Below, in pieces: positions 18,901 through 26,517 of a stretch of 61,878 nt of DNA. The DNA lies in NCBI GenBank assembly GCA_964468125.1, contig CAYXVF010000026.1, positions 1-61,878 on the forward strand, given 5' to 3'. A program made the translations under genes and the position numbers. The notes beneath the pieces are model-generated. The model did not search any database and was not told the DNA's origin. It worked only from the letters and a program-made list of their open reading frames with translations. This DNA comes from CAYXVF01 sp964468125 (GTDB lineage: Bacteria > Myxococcota > XYA12-FULL-58-9 > CAYXVF01). Positions within the stretch are counted from its first letter, which is position 1; each line of letters starts with the position of its first letter.

Positions 18901-20014
18901 GCTTCCACGGCTCGAGAATGTGAGCCTCTCCGGGCGTTTTGACGAGAAGCGCTCCCGCCTCGAGGGGCGAGCCACCGCCGGCCGGGGCACGCTCGAGCTG
19001 ACGTTCTCGCGTCAGCCTGGCGAACGAGGCGAGTTTGACGGCTCCCTGACACTCGACCGAGTCCCCCTGAGCTCCGGGGGTTTGTTGCTGCAGTGCAGTG
19101 CCCGAATCGACGCGACTGGCGCGCTCGTACGGGACACGGGGCGAGTCGACGCGTCGATCGGGGACGCGCGCATCCAGGTGCTTCGGCAGGACCCCGATCT
19201 CCACCCGACGGAAGACGCGGAGTTGATCCGCTATGTGGACGCCGAGGCAGAGCGTCTGGAGGACTCGAAGGGCACGAGCGCGCCGTTCGAGCTCGATTTC
19301 AGCGTACGCACGCTCGCGCCGATTCGTTTCGAGGGCGACTCGGTCAGCACACCGATCGCGATCGATCAGGAAGGGCATCTCGGTCGAGAAGGCCTGCGAG
19401 TGACCGGAGAGATCTGGGTGCCCTCCTACGGCGAGATCAAAGTGGGTCGCCATCGCTACGAAATCGAGCGGGCCAAGGCGATCTTCAGCCGTGACCAACC
19501 CTTCAATCCGACCTTGGATATCTCTCTCATGCACGCCTTTCGCAATCCGGCCACGGATTTCTACGTCCGGGTCTTTGGTCGACTCGCGGACCCGAAGCTG
19601 CGGTTTGAATCGAGCCCCGCGATCTACGATCAGAGCGAGCACTTGAACTTCTTCGCGGGGGGCAAACCGAGCGAGCGAGTCAACACGAGCTCCGCTGCCG
19701 CCACGTCCGTCGTGTCGAGCTACCTGACCTCGAAGGTGGAAACCGACATCAAGCGCGCCCTTCCTGTCGACACATTCGAGGTCGATGTCGGCGACGGATC
19801 GCAGCCGGCCACCCTCACGACGGGAAAGTGGCTGAGCGAAAGCTTGTTTGTCGCCTATACCTTCCGAATAGGGAGCGAAAGCTCGGGCACGGCGGTGCAA
19901 AACCGAGCTCTCCTTCGTTATCGCTTTCCTCGCGGAATCAGCCTCGAAATGGAGGTCGTTCCCGGCGAAGACGCATCCGGCGCGGTCGATCTGATGTGGG
20001 TGCGGCGTTTCTAG
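15923..20014 (+). CDS. TamB-like translocation and assembly module protein
   Basis: This 1363-residue protein has a single amino-terminal membrane anchor (about 5-25), a long repetitive beta-rich AsmA/TamB-type body and a carboxyl-terminal DUF490/TamB domain. The end shows the GRLADPKLRFES and IYDQSEHLNF segments and a final WVRRF with terminal phenylalanine. Proteins of this shape form long hydrophobic grooves bridging the inner and outer membranes. The start codon shares a base with the tamA-like stop, so the two are coupled and likely form one complex spanning the envelope. Confidence 0.9.
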   Translation: MRRRLLIALAVVMGTFAVALVLVLANPGWVIETATPSLLAFANEELAGTIRVEEVEAHGWSDLELRGVRIETSAGNPAVEASRVRVRFAPLELLSARLLVSTLDVDSASVDFHPDGPGPVFSDAFDPVDDDEEEDPPRADRIPIFIRVSNLRVRDASFSVIPGETRQSLHALSVSGAMRLNRSGELRAELTAKNEAIDLEAKAERFDVFELSGSLDAQGEIGSALVRRWSESYRCTTRFEIHGERPAASDSWSLRAQVTADGQAFDGAIRTGPRFDHRSSRLTIESQGVERCLALGVAGTGKVEIANEGPVSNLSSRWAVELRELRADGRQLGRFEAAMETTLSDRGIEGTLPRLRWASERFDLTGELRRFRFGSRLLQVEGLALRERRGRLDAELTLDPRSPLGPGTKARIVGHVEDLSPWSPLLGTPLAGAVEVNANLAVRRRLEGEAAVRAERLQVGSVGPLEAFVDLRSSATEAQGQKIRFFGNATSARGAGELRWEGASELTELPKNLPSLLATTWTRVDVLGLELAPWIDGVDAQVSGEVDWRRSRLTADLAATVHEPTDGQIQAAVRTKSSGLELELDLRDPGDASARIEVRSTAGPLELLSRDLLRETWQIELQTKNIDGTTIARYVPALDGLKGELAAEASLEVRELEPRGVIAVNASALQLNDSPPLDVSATLHAIDHQLDSNFGFSGVVTGDARLRLAELPEPQSLSLDTLRDLEGSFRITAADTEALSQWLLEREVSGRVRAEGTIGAGAIELDAQLKQIRTAGVVTPLDGTLWVRSFAEETLASFLIDDDDLFRVNADGRVGADLFTLLENPDPALPYRVTLDAQQLPLSDIPALAALRGHAAGSLTISAEFEGDQKDWRGSANASVAGAIFGSTVFEELKADATLGPERVALQALAVTGPGSRLSIEGSSAVGERDLELRILASRFPLDWLYAVSLLTQNGRYLLGRLDSDLRVRMTPDRVRLDGTVDVRDASGVVLDELPRLENVSLSGRFDEKRSRLEGRATAGRGTLELTFSRQPGERGEFDGSLTLDRVPLSSGGLLLQCSARIDATGALVRDTGRVDASIGDARIQVLRQDPDLHPTEDAELIRYVDAEAERLEDSKGTSAPFELDFSVRTLAPIRFEGDSVSTPIAIDQEGHLGREGLRVTGEIWVPSYGEIKVGRHRYEIERAKAIFSRDQPFNPTLDISLMHAFRNPATDFYVRVFGRLADPKLRFESSPAIYDQSEHLNFFAGGKPSERVNTSSAAATSVVSSYLTSKVETDIKRALPVDTFEVDVGDGSQPATLTTGKWLSESLFVAYTFRIGSESSGTAVQNRALLRYRFPRGISLEMEVVPGEDASGAVDLMWVRRF

Positions 20015-20015
20015 A

Positions 20016-20060
20016 GCTCAGCCCTTTGAATCGACTCTCGCAAAGGGTCTAGGGCTGAGC
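20016..20060 (+). terminator. Nested inverted repeat downstream of the tamB-like gene
   Basis: Immediately after the stop, GCTCAGCCCT (20016-20025) pairs with AGGGCTGAGC (20051-20060). An overlapping inner pair, CCCTTTG (20022-20028) and CAAAGGG (20041-20047), could form instead. There is no T-tract. It may end the tamAB transcript or act as a processing or attenuation structure. Confidence 0.45.
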
Positions 20061-20308
20061 GGTACATTGCGACGGGATCAGGGTGCAGAGGAACACGGCG
20101 TCGATCGTGGTGACGGTCGCCGCATTTGGATCGCGAAGGTCGATGTCGACACGGATTGTTTCCTCTTCATCGATCCGGCTGAGGAAGCTCGCACTAGAGC
20201 CCCGGAGGAGGGTCGGTTCAGCGCGAAACCCGCGGAGACGACCCCGAGGGCGAGGCGCGCTCGGGGCTTGCGCATTCGGGAGAGCCTGTGCGAGACGGCT
20301 CGGCGAGC

Positions 20309-21514
20309 ATGGCAAAACGAATCGCCACCGTGGCCTTCACCCACTTTCCTTCCGACGCTCGGCCCCGCCGCGAGGCAAGGGCGCTGGTGGATCGCGGCGA
20401 CGAGGTACACTTCTGGGGGTTGGGAACGGGCGGTGACTATGAGCTCGATGGCGTCTCCGTTCACGAGCTGCCGGTCCGACGCTATCGAGGTGGCAACCGC
20501 GGGCGCTACCTCGCCGCCTACGGCAGCTTCCTGACGCAGGCCGCGATCGAGTTGGCGCGTGCGCCCGTTCCGGATGTCGTTCACGTCCACACCCTCCCCG
20601 ACTTCATGGTGTTCGCGGCGCTCTTCCCCAAGCTGCGCGGAGCACGGATACTCCTCGACATTCACGACCCGATGCCCGAGCTCTATCGATCGAAATTCCA
20701 TCTCGGGCCCCATCACCCGGTCATCCGGGCGGTCGAATGGCAGGAGCGTTCTGCGCTGCACTTCGCGGACCATCTCATTTGCACCCATGACCTGTTTCGC
20801 GAGCGATTGGTCACCCTCGGCGTTCCCCGCGAACGGATCACGGTGCTCCTCAATGTGGCCGATCCAGCTGTCTTCGGTCCCCCCGGAGCCCTCACGGACG
20901 GTCGAATGCCGAGCGACCCGCCAACAATCGTCTACCACGGCACGATCGCCGAACGCCTCGGTCTCGACGTCGCGCTCGAGGCCTTTGACCGCCTTCGCCG
21001 AACACACAGGAGGCTGCGTCTGCGCCTGATCGGCACCGGCGATTTCGCCCCGCGGCTGCGCGAGTTGATCGATCGGAGCGCCAACGGCGATGCAGTGGAT
21101 TTCCCGGACCGGCATCTGCCCGTCCACGCCCTTCCCGAAGCGATTGGAGATGCGACCGTGGGCCTCGTCCCCAACCGCAACGATCCGTCGACTCGGCTGA
21201 TGCTCCCCGTGAAGCTGATGGAGTACGCGCACGTGGGGATCCCCGCGGTCGCGCCGAGGCTCCCTGCGATCACCCAGTACTTCGACGAGCGCAGATGTCG
21301 CCTCTACCGTTCCGGCGATTCAGAGAGCCTCGCCAGCGCCCTCGGCGAGCTCCTGTCCGATCCAGAGCTACGCGCCAGGCAGCGCGGCGCCGCTTTGGAG
21401 CTCGCCCGCGCCGTGGCCTGGGTGCGAATGCGAGAAGACCTCTACGCCGCCGTCGACGGAAGGCATTCCCCCCGCACCCATGCGCGCCCGCGAGTCGTGC
21501 ACAGGAGCGCATGA
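20309..21514 (+). CDS. Glycosyltransferase, GT4-like
   Basis: This 401-residue GT-B fold enzyme shows the amino-terminal donor/acceptor fold with VHVHTLPDFMVF and LLDIHDPMPE, and the carboxyl-terminal family-4 signature: PTIVYHGTIAERLGLD, a Glu-containing loop near PVKLMEYAHVGIPAVAP and a nucleotide-sugar site. The ATG at 20309 (MAKRIATV) is preferred over an in-frame start 21 bases upstream. It should build a surface polysaccharide, glycolipid or exopolysaccharide. The stop overlaps the following LEA-like gene (ATGA). Confidence 0.88.
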   Translation: MAKRIATVAFTHFPSDARPRREARALVDRGDEVHFWGLGTGGDYELDGVSVHELPVRRYRGGNRGRYLAAYGSFLTQAAIELARAPVPDVVHVHTLPDFMVFAALFPKLRGARILLDIHDPMPELYRSKFHLGPHHPVIRAVEWQERSALHFADHLICTHDLFRERLVTLGVPRERITVLLNVADPAVFGPPGALTDGRMPSDPPTIVYHGTIAERLGLDVALEAFDRLRRTHRRLRLRLIGTGDFAPRLRELIDRSANGDAVDFPDRHLPVHALPEAIGDATVGLVPNRNDPSTRLMLPVKLMEYAHVGIPAVAPRLPAITQYFDERRCRLYRSGDSESLASALGELLSDPELRARQRGAALELARAVAWVRMREDLYAAVDGRHSPRTHARPRVVHRSA

Positions 21515-22332
21515 TGAGACGGTACGCACTCTTCGTTGGATTGACCCTCAGTTGCGCCGGCGCGGCTGAGCAACAGCCCAAAGCAAACGAGACGGTCCCT
21601 GCGATCGAAATGCTCACCTACGAGGGGCGGATCGTGAGCGAACGCCTGGATCGCATCACCCTCGAGCTTCCCCTCCAGGTGACGAGTCCACTCGAAGGAA
21701 CGCTTCGCCTCGGAGCGGTGCAATACACTCTCGAAGTGACCGGGGAGCCGACGGTACAGGGAGCCGTGGCGCTCACGGATGTAATCGAGGGCCCGGGGAA
21801 ACTGGAAAGCGCGTTTCAAGTAGCGGCGAGACTCCCGGTGAACGATGAAGCGTTCGCTCGACGCACGACGGCCCTTCTCGCCTACACGGTGGACGCGCAG
21901 ATCGAGGTCTCGACCGCGGATGGGCTGGAGCTCTTCGACGCGCAATGGACTGGCGAGATCTTCGCGCCAAAACGCCCAACTTTGACCGTCATGCCGCAAG
22001 CGGCGCGCTACGCGGGTGCGATCGACCTCACCGTACTGACGACACTCTCGAACCCGAACGGATTCCCGCTTCGGGTGCGCTCAGTACCCTATTCACTCGC
22101 GATCGCAGGGGAGCAGGTCGTGGAGCGGGAGCTCACGCGATTGGTGACGTTGCCAGCGCGGTCCGAGACGCAATTCGATTTTCAGCATAGAATCGACCGG
22201 GATACGCACCCCGAACTATTGAAGCTACTAAAGAAGACGAACGGCTTCGAGTACGATGCCTCAGCCACGCTGGAGCTCGAAGCCTTGCAAATCACCCTCA
22301 CCGACCAAGGAAGCGCTGTCTTTCCGCGCTGA
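21511..22332 (+). CDS. Predicted envelope protein with LEA/WHy-like domains
   Basis: This 273-residue protein has a short hydrophobic leader (LFVGLTLSCAGAA) and a cysteine that may be lipidated, although the lipobox is imperfect. Two similar beta-rich segments follow (about 45-135 and 150-260). The second contains TTLSNPNGFPLRVRSVPYSL, close to the NPN-containing core of the LEA-2/WHy fold. The ATG at 21511 overlaps the glycosyltransferase stop and has GGAG 7 bases before it. It probably stays in the envelope; a link to the coupled glycosyltransferase is inferred from position only. Confidence 0.7.
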   Translation: MMRRYALFVGLTLSCAGAAEQQPKANETVPAIEMLTYEGRIVSERLDRITLELPLQVTSPLEGTLRLGAVQYTLEVTGEPTVQGAVALTDVIEGPGKLESAFQVAARLPVNDEAFARRTTALLAYTVDAQIEVSTADGLELFDAQWTGEIFAPKRPTLTVMPQAARYAGAIDLTVLTTLSNPNGFPLRVRSVPYSLAIAGEQVVERELTRLVTLPARSETQFDFQHRIDRDTHPELLKLLKKTNGFEYDASATLELEALQITLTDQGSAVFPR

Positions 22333-22339
22333 GGCGGAG

Positions 22340-22528
22340 TCAGTCGTCATCCGACGGGAGGTAATCCGTCGTGCTAGGGATTTTCTTGAGCTCGCCGCGC
22401 GCGATCTTCCAGGCTTGCTGAATCAACCAAGAGATCGAACGATCCTGGCGCTCAGCCTCGGACTGAAGCTCTGCCAGCATATCCGACGGAAAATACAGGT
22501 TCTGTCGTCTGGTTTCGCTCTGACCCAC
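22340..22528 (-). CDS. Small ribbon-helix-helix-like protein, copy A
   Basis: This 62-residue protein has a short strand-like start (RQNLYFP) and two amphipathic helices, the arrangement of Arc/CopG-type DNA-binding proteins. It is about 53 percent identical (33 of 62 by eye) to the protein encoded just upstream at 22641-22829, with RQDRS, SW and QQAWKIAR conserved. The start is GTG with GAGGAGAG about 6 bases upstream. From memory it resembles a family of roughly 60-residue proteins common in myxobacteria (TIGR04563-like); this is not verified. There is no toxin-like partner beside it. Confidence 0.75.
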   Translation of the reverse strand: MGQSETRRQNLYFPSDMLAELQSEAERQDRSISWLIQQAWKIARGELKKIPSTTDYLPSDDD

Positions 22529-22640
22529 CTTAGTCTCTCCTCACCCCTATTCGGCTATGGGGGTCTGCGGCACGATGATGCCACAGGTCATTCCCATTTC
22601 CGAATGTGTACGCAAATCTCTGCGCGCTGGCACGAGTGGC

Positions 22641-22829
22641 TCAGCTGCGATCTTCGCCAACCACGTCGTTGACCGACGGGAAGCGCATGATCTCGCTTCG
22701 GGCGATCTTCCACGCCTGCTGAACAATCCAGGAAAGCGAACGGTCCTGCCGGTTTGCTTCCACTTGGATTTCCTTCAGCATCTCCTCAGGAAAATAGAGA
22801 CTCTGCTTGCGCTTGTCCGTGCGACTCAT
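22641..22829 (-). CDS. Small ribbon-helix-helix-like protein, copy B
   Basis: This 62-residue paralogue of copy A lies 112 bases upstream on the same strand. It keeps the SLYFPEEML start, EANRQDRS and QQAWKIARSE, and differs mainly at the carboxyl tail. The ATG has GGAG 7 bases upstream. A candidate promoter (TTGACC, 18-base spacer, TATATC) lies at 22875-22904. It could bind DNA as homodimers or as heterodimers with copy A. The function is unknown. Confidence 0.75.
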   Translation of the reverse strand: MSRTDKRKQSLYFPEEMLKEIQVEANRQDRSLSWIVQQAWKIARSEIMRFPSVNDVVGEDRS

Positions 22830-22874
22830 TGGATGGCTCCGCTGACGCTGAATTTCCGGGGTAATCGAAATTTA

Positions 22875-22904
22875 GATATAGGCGAAGGTTTTGGGCAGGG
22901 TCAA
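22875..22904 (-). promoter_or_regulatory. Candidate sigma-70 promoter for the ribbon-helix-helix pair
   Basis: Read on the minus strand, TTGACC (22899-22904) and TATATC (22875-22880) are separated by 18 bases, about 45 bases before the start of copy B. The surrounding sequence is conspicuously AT-rich against the GC-rich background. It is the only good promoter-like pair seen before these small genes. Confidence 0.5.
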
Positions 22905-23299
22905 GCACCTTGCCGTACCGCGCCCTACCTGTCGCGCTCCTGCCTCCCGCGAGAGGCAGCGACACATCTCTCCCTACCCATCAACCGAAAGTCCCGGCCA
23001 ACCAGAGATTAAAGGCGAGAGCGCTCGCGGTTGCGCAAATCGCCCCCCAAATCCGGCTCGACTCGGGAACGGTCATCTCACGTCGGTTCATGTGGGCATG
23101 CTCGCACCTCTCCGCACCGCGTCCAATTTTTTGATCTTCCTCCGCCGATGCTCGAATCGCGCCGGTACATTTCTAACCATGTGGTTCGTGCTGTGCATTT
23201 TCGGCGCCACCGACACGCCACTCGCTGTCGACCAGCAGAAGTCCCCAGGAATCCGCCAGTTTTTCGCGAATTCGGCGCAGTACCTGCTACCTTTGAGCC
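22905..23299. other. 395-base gene-poor stretch before the lytic transglycosylase
   Basis: No credible reading frame is seen here. It includes a strong hairpin at 22930-22964 and otherwise unremarkable sequence leading to a GTG start at 23300. The promoter of the transglycosylase should lie here but is not obvious. Confidence 0.4.
22930..22964. other. Bulged inverted repeat in the intergenic region
   Basis: CTGCCTC (22940-22946) pairs perfectly with GAGGCAG (22953-22959) over a 6-base loop, and outside a 5-base bulge TGTCG (22930-22934) pairs with CGACA (22960-22964). That makes 12 base pairs. No T-tract follows on either strand and there is no gene end nearby to terminate, so a regulatory RNA fold or protein site is as likely as a terminator. 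Confidence 0.45.
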
Positions 23300-25345
23300 G
23301 TGGGAGAACAGGCTCGCGCCGCGGTTCGCGGTCTTTCGGTCGGACTCGTCGTGGGCCTGATCGCACCGATCATCGCCCCGGGGTCCTGGCAGGCGGACGA
23401 AGCTCCAGCCGCTCTCGAAGTGCGCGCTCAGATTGCCCCCCTCGAACGCTCCGAAGACATCCTCCTGCGCCTCCTGCTGCGCTCCGAGAGCTTGATCCGC
23501 TTGGGGCACGGCGAAACCGCGGTGCGCATGCTCGCGGGCCTCAGTGTCGACGGTCACCACGCGGGCGATCTGCTTCGCCTCCAATCCTGGGCTTACTTCG
23601 AGGCCGGGCGCTACCCGGAGCTCGCGGAGCTGCTCGCAGGCGAAGACGGCCTCGGCTCGGAGTTGCGCTATCTCCGGGGAGCGGCCCGCTGGCGAACGCA
23701 GGCCCCCGGCGCACTCGACGACCTCAGAGCTCTCTGGTGGCAAGAACCCGCCACGATTTGGGGCCTCGCCGCACTGCGCGAGCTCTCCGGCCGCTCCCTC
23801 GCCGCCGGCGGTCCCTATCCCGACGCGCATCGCGAGCGCATCGCGCGGCTGGTCGAACCTCCCAACCTCGACAGCGCCCTCGACGCCGCGGCCGGCATCG
23901 AAGCCACTCTCACGCAGCTGGCGAGCGCCCATCGGGAGCCCGGTCTGCTCGCCGCGGAGCTGCACCACGCCTGGGGCGTGCTCCTTCTCACGCGAGAGGA
24001 ATTCACCCAAGCGGCGAACGCGTTTCGCAAAGCGCTCTTTCGAGCACCGCCCGCCCAGTTGTACCGATCGATCGAGCTGAACCTCGCAGAGACCCTTCGC
24101 CGACGAGGCAACTATGACGTTGCGATGCAGCGCTTCGAGCGGGTGGCCCAGAGCGGTGACGATTCCCTCGCGGACCGAGCCCTGGCCGCTGCGGGACAGA
24201 TGGCCATCCAGCACCGGCGCTACGACGAAGCCCGCGCGCATTTCGAGGCCGCACTCGTGCGCAACCCGGTCGGAGCTGCGCGCCATCGCGCGCTCTGGGG
24301 ACTCGGCTGGGTGGCCTTTCGAACCGGGGATTTCACCTCCGCGGTTCGCTTCTTTCAAACCCTCGAGCTCGAGGCGCCCTACGATCCGCTCACCCCTCGA
24401 GCGAAATACTGGCGGGCGCGCAGCCACGAGCAACGGCGAGAGCTCGAGGTCGCGCGCGCACTCATGATCGCGCTCACCGAGCAATTCCCGGTGGACTACT
24501 ACGCCTACCGCGCCGCTGAATGGCTGGGGAGCAAACGTCTCCGGGACGCGACATATCCCGTCGACCCCGCGAGCGATCACCCGCGCGTCACCGCCGCGGC
24601 GAGCCTGTTCCGCGCGGGAATGCCTGTTCGCGCCACCCGGGCGCTCCGGGCAGCTCTCGGCGCCGCGAACGAGCTCGGGCCCCACGAGCTCCTACGTCTC
24701 GAAGCGATGGCCTATGAGCTGCAGGCAGACCGCATCGCAAAGCGACTGCGCCTGGAACGCGAGCATCGCTTCCCGCTGGGAGAACAAGCGCGCGAGTCAC
24801 TTCGGAAGTTCTACCCCAGAGATACGGTCGCGCTCCTGCGAGACTCGGGCAAGAAGGCTCGCGTCGAGCCGAACCTGCTCGTGGCCGTTGCCCGCCGCGA
24901 GAGCGGTTTCAATCCGCGCGCGATGTCGAATGTGGGCGCCGTGGGGCTGCTTCAACTCATGCCCAGTACCGCCGCCGACCTGCTGAAAGAAGAAGGCGGC
25001 CACCTCGAAAGCCCCCAAGAGCTGATGGAGCCCGACACAAACGCACGTCTCGGCGCCCGCTACCTCGGCCGGACGCTGCGGGCTTTCCGCGGCCGGAAGG
25101 AGTACGCCCTCGCCGCCTACAACGCAGGACCGGGGGCGGTAACGCGCTGGCGTGAAGCTCGCGGCGATCTGCCTGATGACATCTTCGTAGAGGAAATCCC
25201 CTATCGCGAAACGCGTCACTACGTCCGCTCCGTCCTCTCCGCCTTGCGCGCTTTCGAGCTTGCGACCAGCGAGGTACCGGTGGACGAGCTGCCGAGCGGC
25301 TATGACGAAATGCTCGCGGTCTCGTTGCCGCCCGCCAATCCCTAG
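23300..25345 (+). CDS. Soluble-type lytic murein transglycosylase (Slt-like)
   Basis: This 681-residue protein has an amino-terminal hydrophobic segment (about 10-27, signal or anchor), a long TPR-like superhelix (about 50-500) and a carboxyl-terminal SLT/goose-lysozyme-like domain. The catalytic Glu is in ARRESGF (about residue 534), followed by VGLLQLMPSTA and ALAAYNAGPGAV, all hallmarks of family 1 lytic transglycosylases. It cleaves peptidoglycan glycan strands with 1,6-anhydro ends. The start is GTG. The next gene, rlmN, begins 50 bases later. Confidence 0.9.
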   Translation: MGEQARAAVRGLSVGLVVGLIAPIIAPGSWQADEAPAALEVRAQIAPLERSEDILLRLLLRSESLIRLGHGETAVRMLAGLSVDGHHAGDLLRLQSWAYFEAGRYPELAELLAGEDGLGSELRYLRGAARWRTQAPGALDDLRALWWQEPATIWGLAALRELSGRSLAAGGPYPDAHRERIARLVEPPNLDSALDAAAGIEATLTQLASAHREPGLLAAELHHAWGVLLLTREEFTQAANAFRKALFRAPPAQLYRSIELNLAETLRRRGNYDVAMQRFERVAQSGDDSLADRALAAAGQMAIQHRRYDEARAHFEAALVRNPVGAARHRALWGLGWVAFRTGDFTSAVRFFQTLELEAPYDPLTPRAKYWRARSHEQRRELEVARALMIALTEQFPVDYYAYRAAEWLGSKRLRDATYPVDPASDHPRVTAAASLFRAGMPVRATRALRAALGAANELGPHELLRLEAMAYELQADRIAKRLRLEREHRFPLGEQARESLRKFYPRDTVALLRDSGKKARVEPNLLVAVARRESGFNPRAMSNVGAVGLLQLMPSTAADLLKEEGGHLESPQELMEPDTNARLGARYLGRTLRAFRGRKEYALAAYNAGPGAVTRWREARGDLPDDIFVEEIPYRETRHYVRSVLSALRAFELATSEVPVDELPSGYDEMLAVSLPPANP

Positions 25346-25395
25346 TCCGCCAGGCGGTTGACGACGGCGTTTCCGTTCCCCATAGGAGCCATGAG

Positions 25396-26517
25396 ATGTA
25401 CGCGGAAAACGTTCTGAAAAATGCGCTCCAGGAGCTCGACCAGGCGAGCGCTCCCCCCCTCGACGGAAGGCCGAACATTCTCGGCATTCCGCGACCGGAG
25501 CTCGAGCGCTTCGTCGAAGCGGCGGGCGAGAAGCGCTTCAGGGCGACGCAAATCGTCGAGGGGTTTCACGCTCAGCGGCGTACGAGCTTTCATGAGCTCA
25601 CGAACCTCTCAAAAACGCTACGCGGTGCACTCGAAGACACCTTCGACACCGATCGCCCGCGCGTCGACCAGGTCCAGCGCGGCGACGACGGTACACGCAA
25701 ATACCGCTTTGTCGCCAAGGACGGCAACGCGTTCGAGGCGGTCTACATCCCGGAAGTCGCGAAGGGCAGCCGCACCAATACCCTCTGTGTCTCGAGTCAA
25801 ACGGGCTGCGCAGTTGGCTGTCGCTTCTGTTTCACGGCCTCCCTCCGGCGCAACCGCAATCTCTCGGCCGCGGAGATCGTCGGGCAGGTCCTGTCGGTCC
25901 GCGACGACGTCGCCGACGCGGGCGAAGCCGCCAAGGTCACGAACCTCGTGTTCATGGGCATGGGCGAGCCACTCCTCAATTTCGACCAGGTCACGCGGGC
26001 CATCACGATTCTTCTCGACGAGAAAGGCGCGGCCTTTCCGAGCCGACGGATCACGGTCAGCACCTCCGGCATCGTGCCGCGGATTTACGAGCTAGGGCAG
26101 ACAGTGCCGACACAGCTCGCGATCTCTTTGAACGCAACCACCGACGAGACGCGAACGCAGGTGATGCCGATCAACAAGAAGTGGGGCCTGGAGCAGCTGA
26201 TCGCCGCGATGCGGGCCTATCCTCTCAAGCCTCGACGTCGCATCACCGTCGAGTACGTGCTCCTCGGCGACATCAATGACAGCGCGGAAGATGCGCGCCG
26301 GTTGATCTCGCTCTTGGACGGGATACCGAGCAAGGTGAATCTCTTGCCACTGAATCCCCACGACCGCACGCCCTACTCGCCTCCGCCCTGGGACCGAGTT
26401 CTCGCATTCCAGAAGATCCTCCGAGACGCGGACGTGAACGTGCTCCTTCGTACTCCCCGGGGGCGAGATATCTCCGCGGCCTGCGGCCAGCTCGGGGAGA
26501 CCGTCTCTCCGTCGTGA
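25396..26517 (+). CDS. rlmN: Dual-specificity RNA methyltransferase RlmN
   Basis: RlmN is a radical-SAM enzyme that methylates C2 of A2503 in 23S rRNA and, in the known enzyme, A37 of some tRNAs. The [4Fe-4S] motif Cx3Cx2C is at Cys138, Cys142 and Cys145 (CAVGCRFC). The GMGEPLLNF motif follows, and the carboxyl-terminal AACGQLGE holds the second catalytic cysteine. At 373 residues the length is normal. GGAG lies shortly before the ATG. It is translationally coupled to queG (GTGA overlap). Confidence 0.96.
   Translation: MYAENVLKNALQELDQASAPPLDGRPNILGIPRPELERFVEAAGEKRFRATQIVEGFHAQRRTSFHELTNLSKTLRGALEDTFDTDRPRVDQVQRGDDGTRKYRFVAKDGNAFEAVYIPEVAKGSRTNTLCVSSQTGCAVGCRFCFTASLRRNRNLSAAEIVGQVLSVRDDVADAGEAAKVTNLVFMGMGEPLLNFDQVTRAITILLDEKGAAFPSRRITVSTSGIVPRIYELGQTVPTQLAISLNATTDETRTQVMPINKKWGLEQLIAAMRAYPLKPRRRITVEYVLLGDINDSAEDARRLISLLDGIPSKVNLLPLNPHDRTPYSPPPWDRVLAFQKILRDADVNVLLRTPRGRDISAACGQLGETVSPS

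Noticed and set aside
18893..19900. 335-residue minus-strand frame antisense to the tamB-like gene
   Set aside because: Shadow frame with no motif; the plus-strand gene has clear TamB features to its end.
20049..20315. 88-residue minus-strand frame between the tamB-like and glycosyltransferase genes
   Set aside because: It has a low-complexity start, no ribosome binding site and no domain, and it overlaps a hairpin. It cannot be excluded but is not supported.
20078..21232. 384-residue minus-strand frame across the glycosyltransferase
   Set aside because: Antisense to a clear GT4-like enzyme; no conserved motif.
23078..24685. 535-residue minus-strand frame across the transglycosylase
   Set aside because: Antisense shadow; the plus strand has the SLT catalytic domain.
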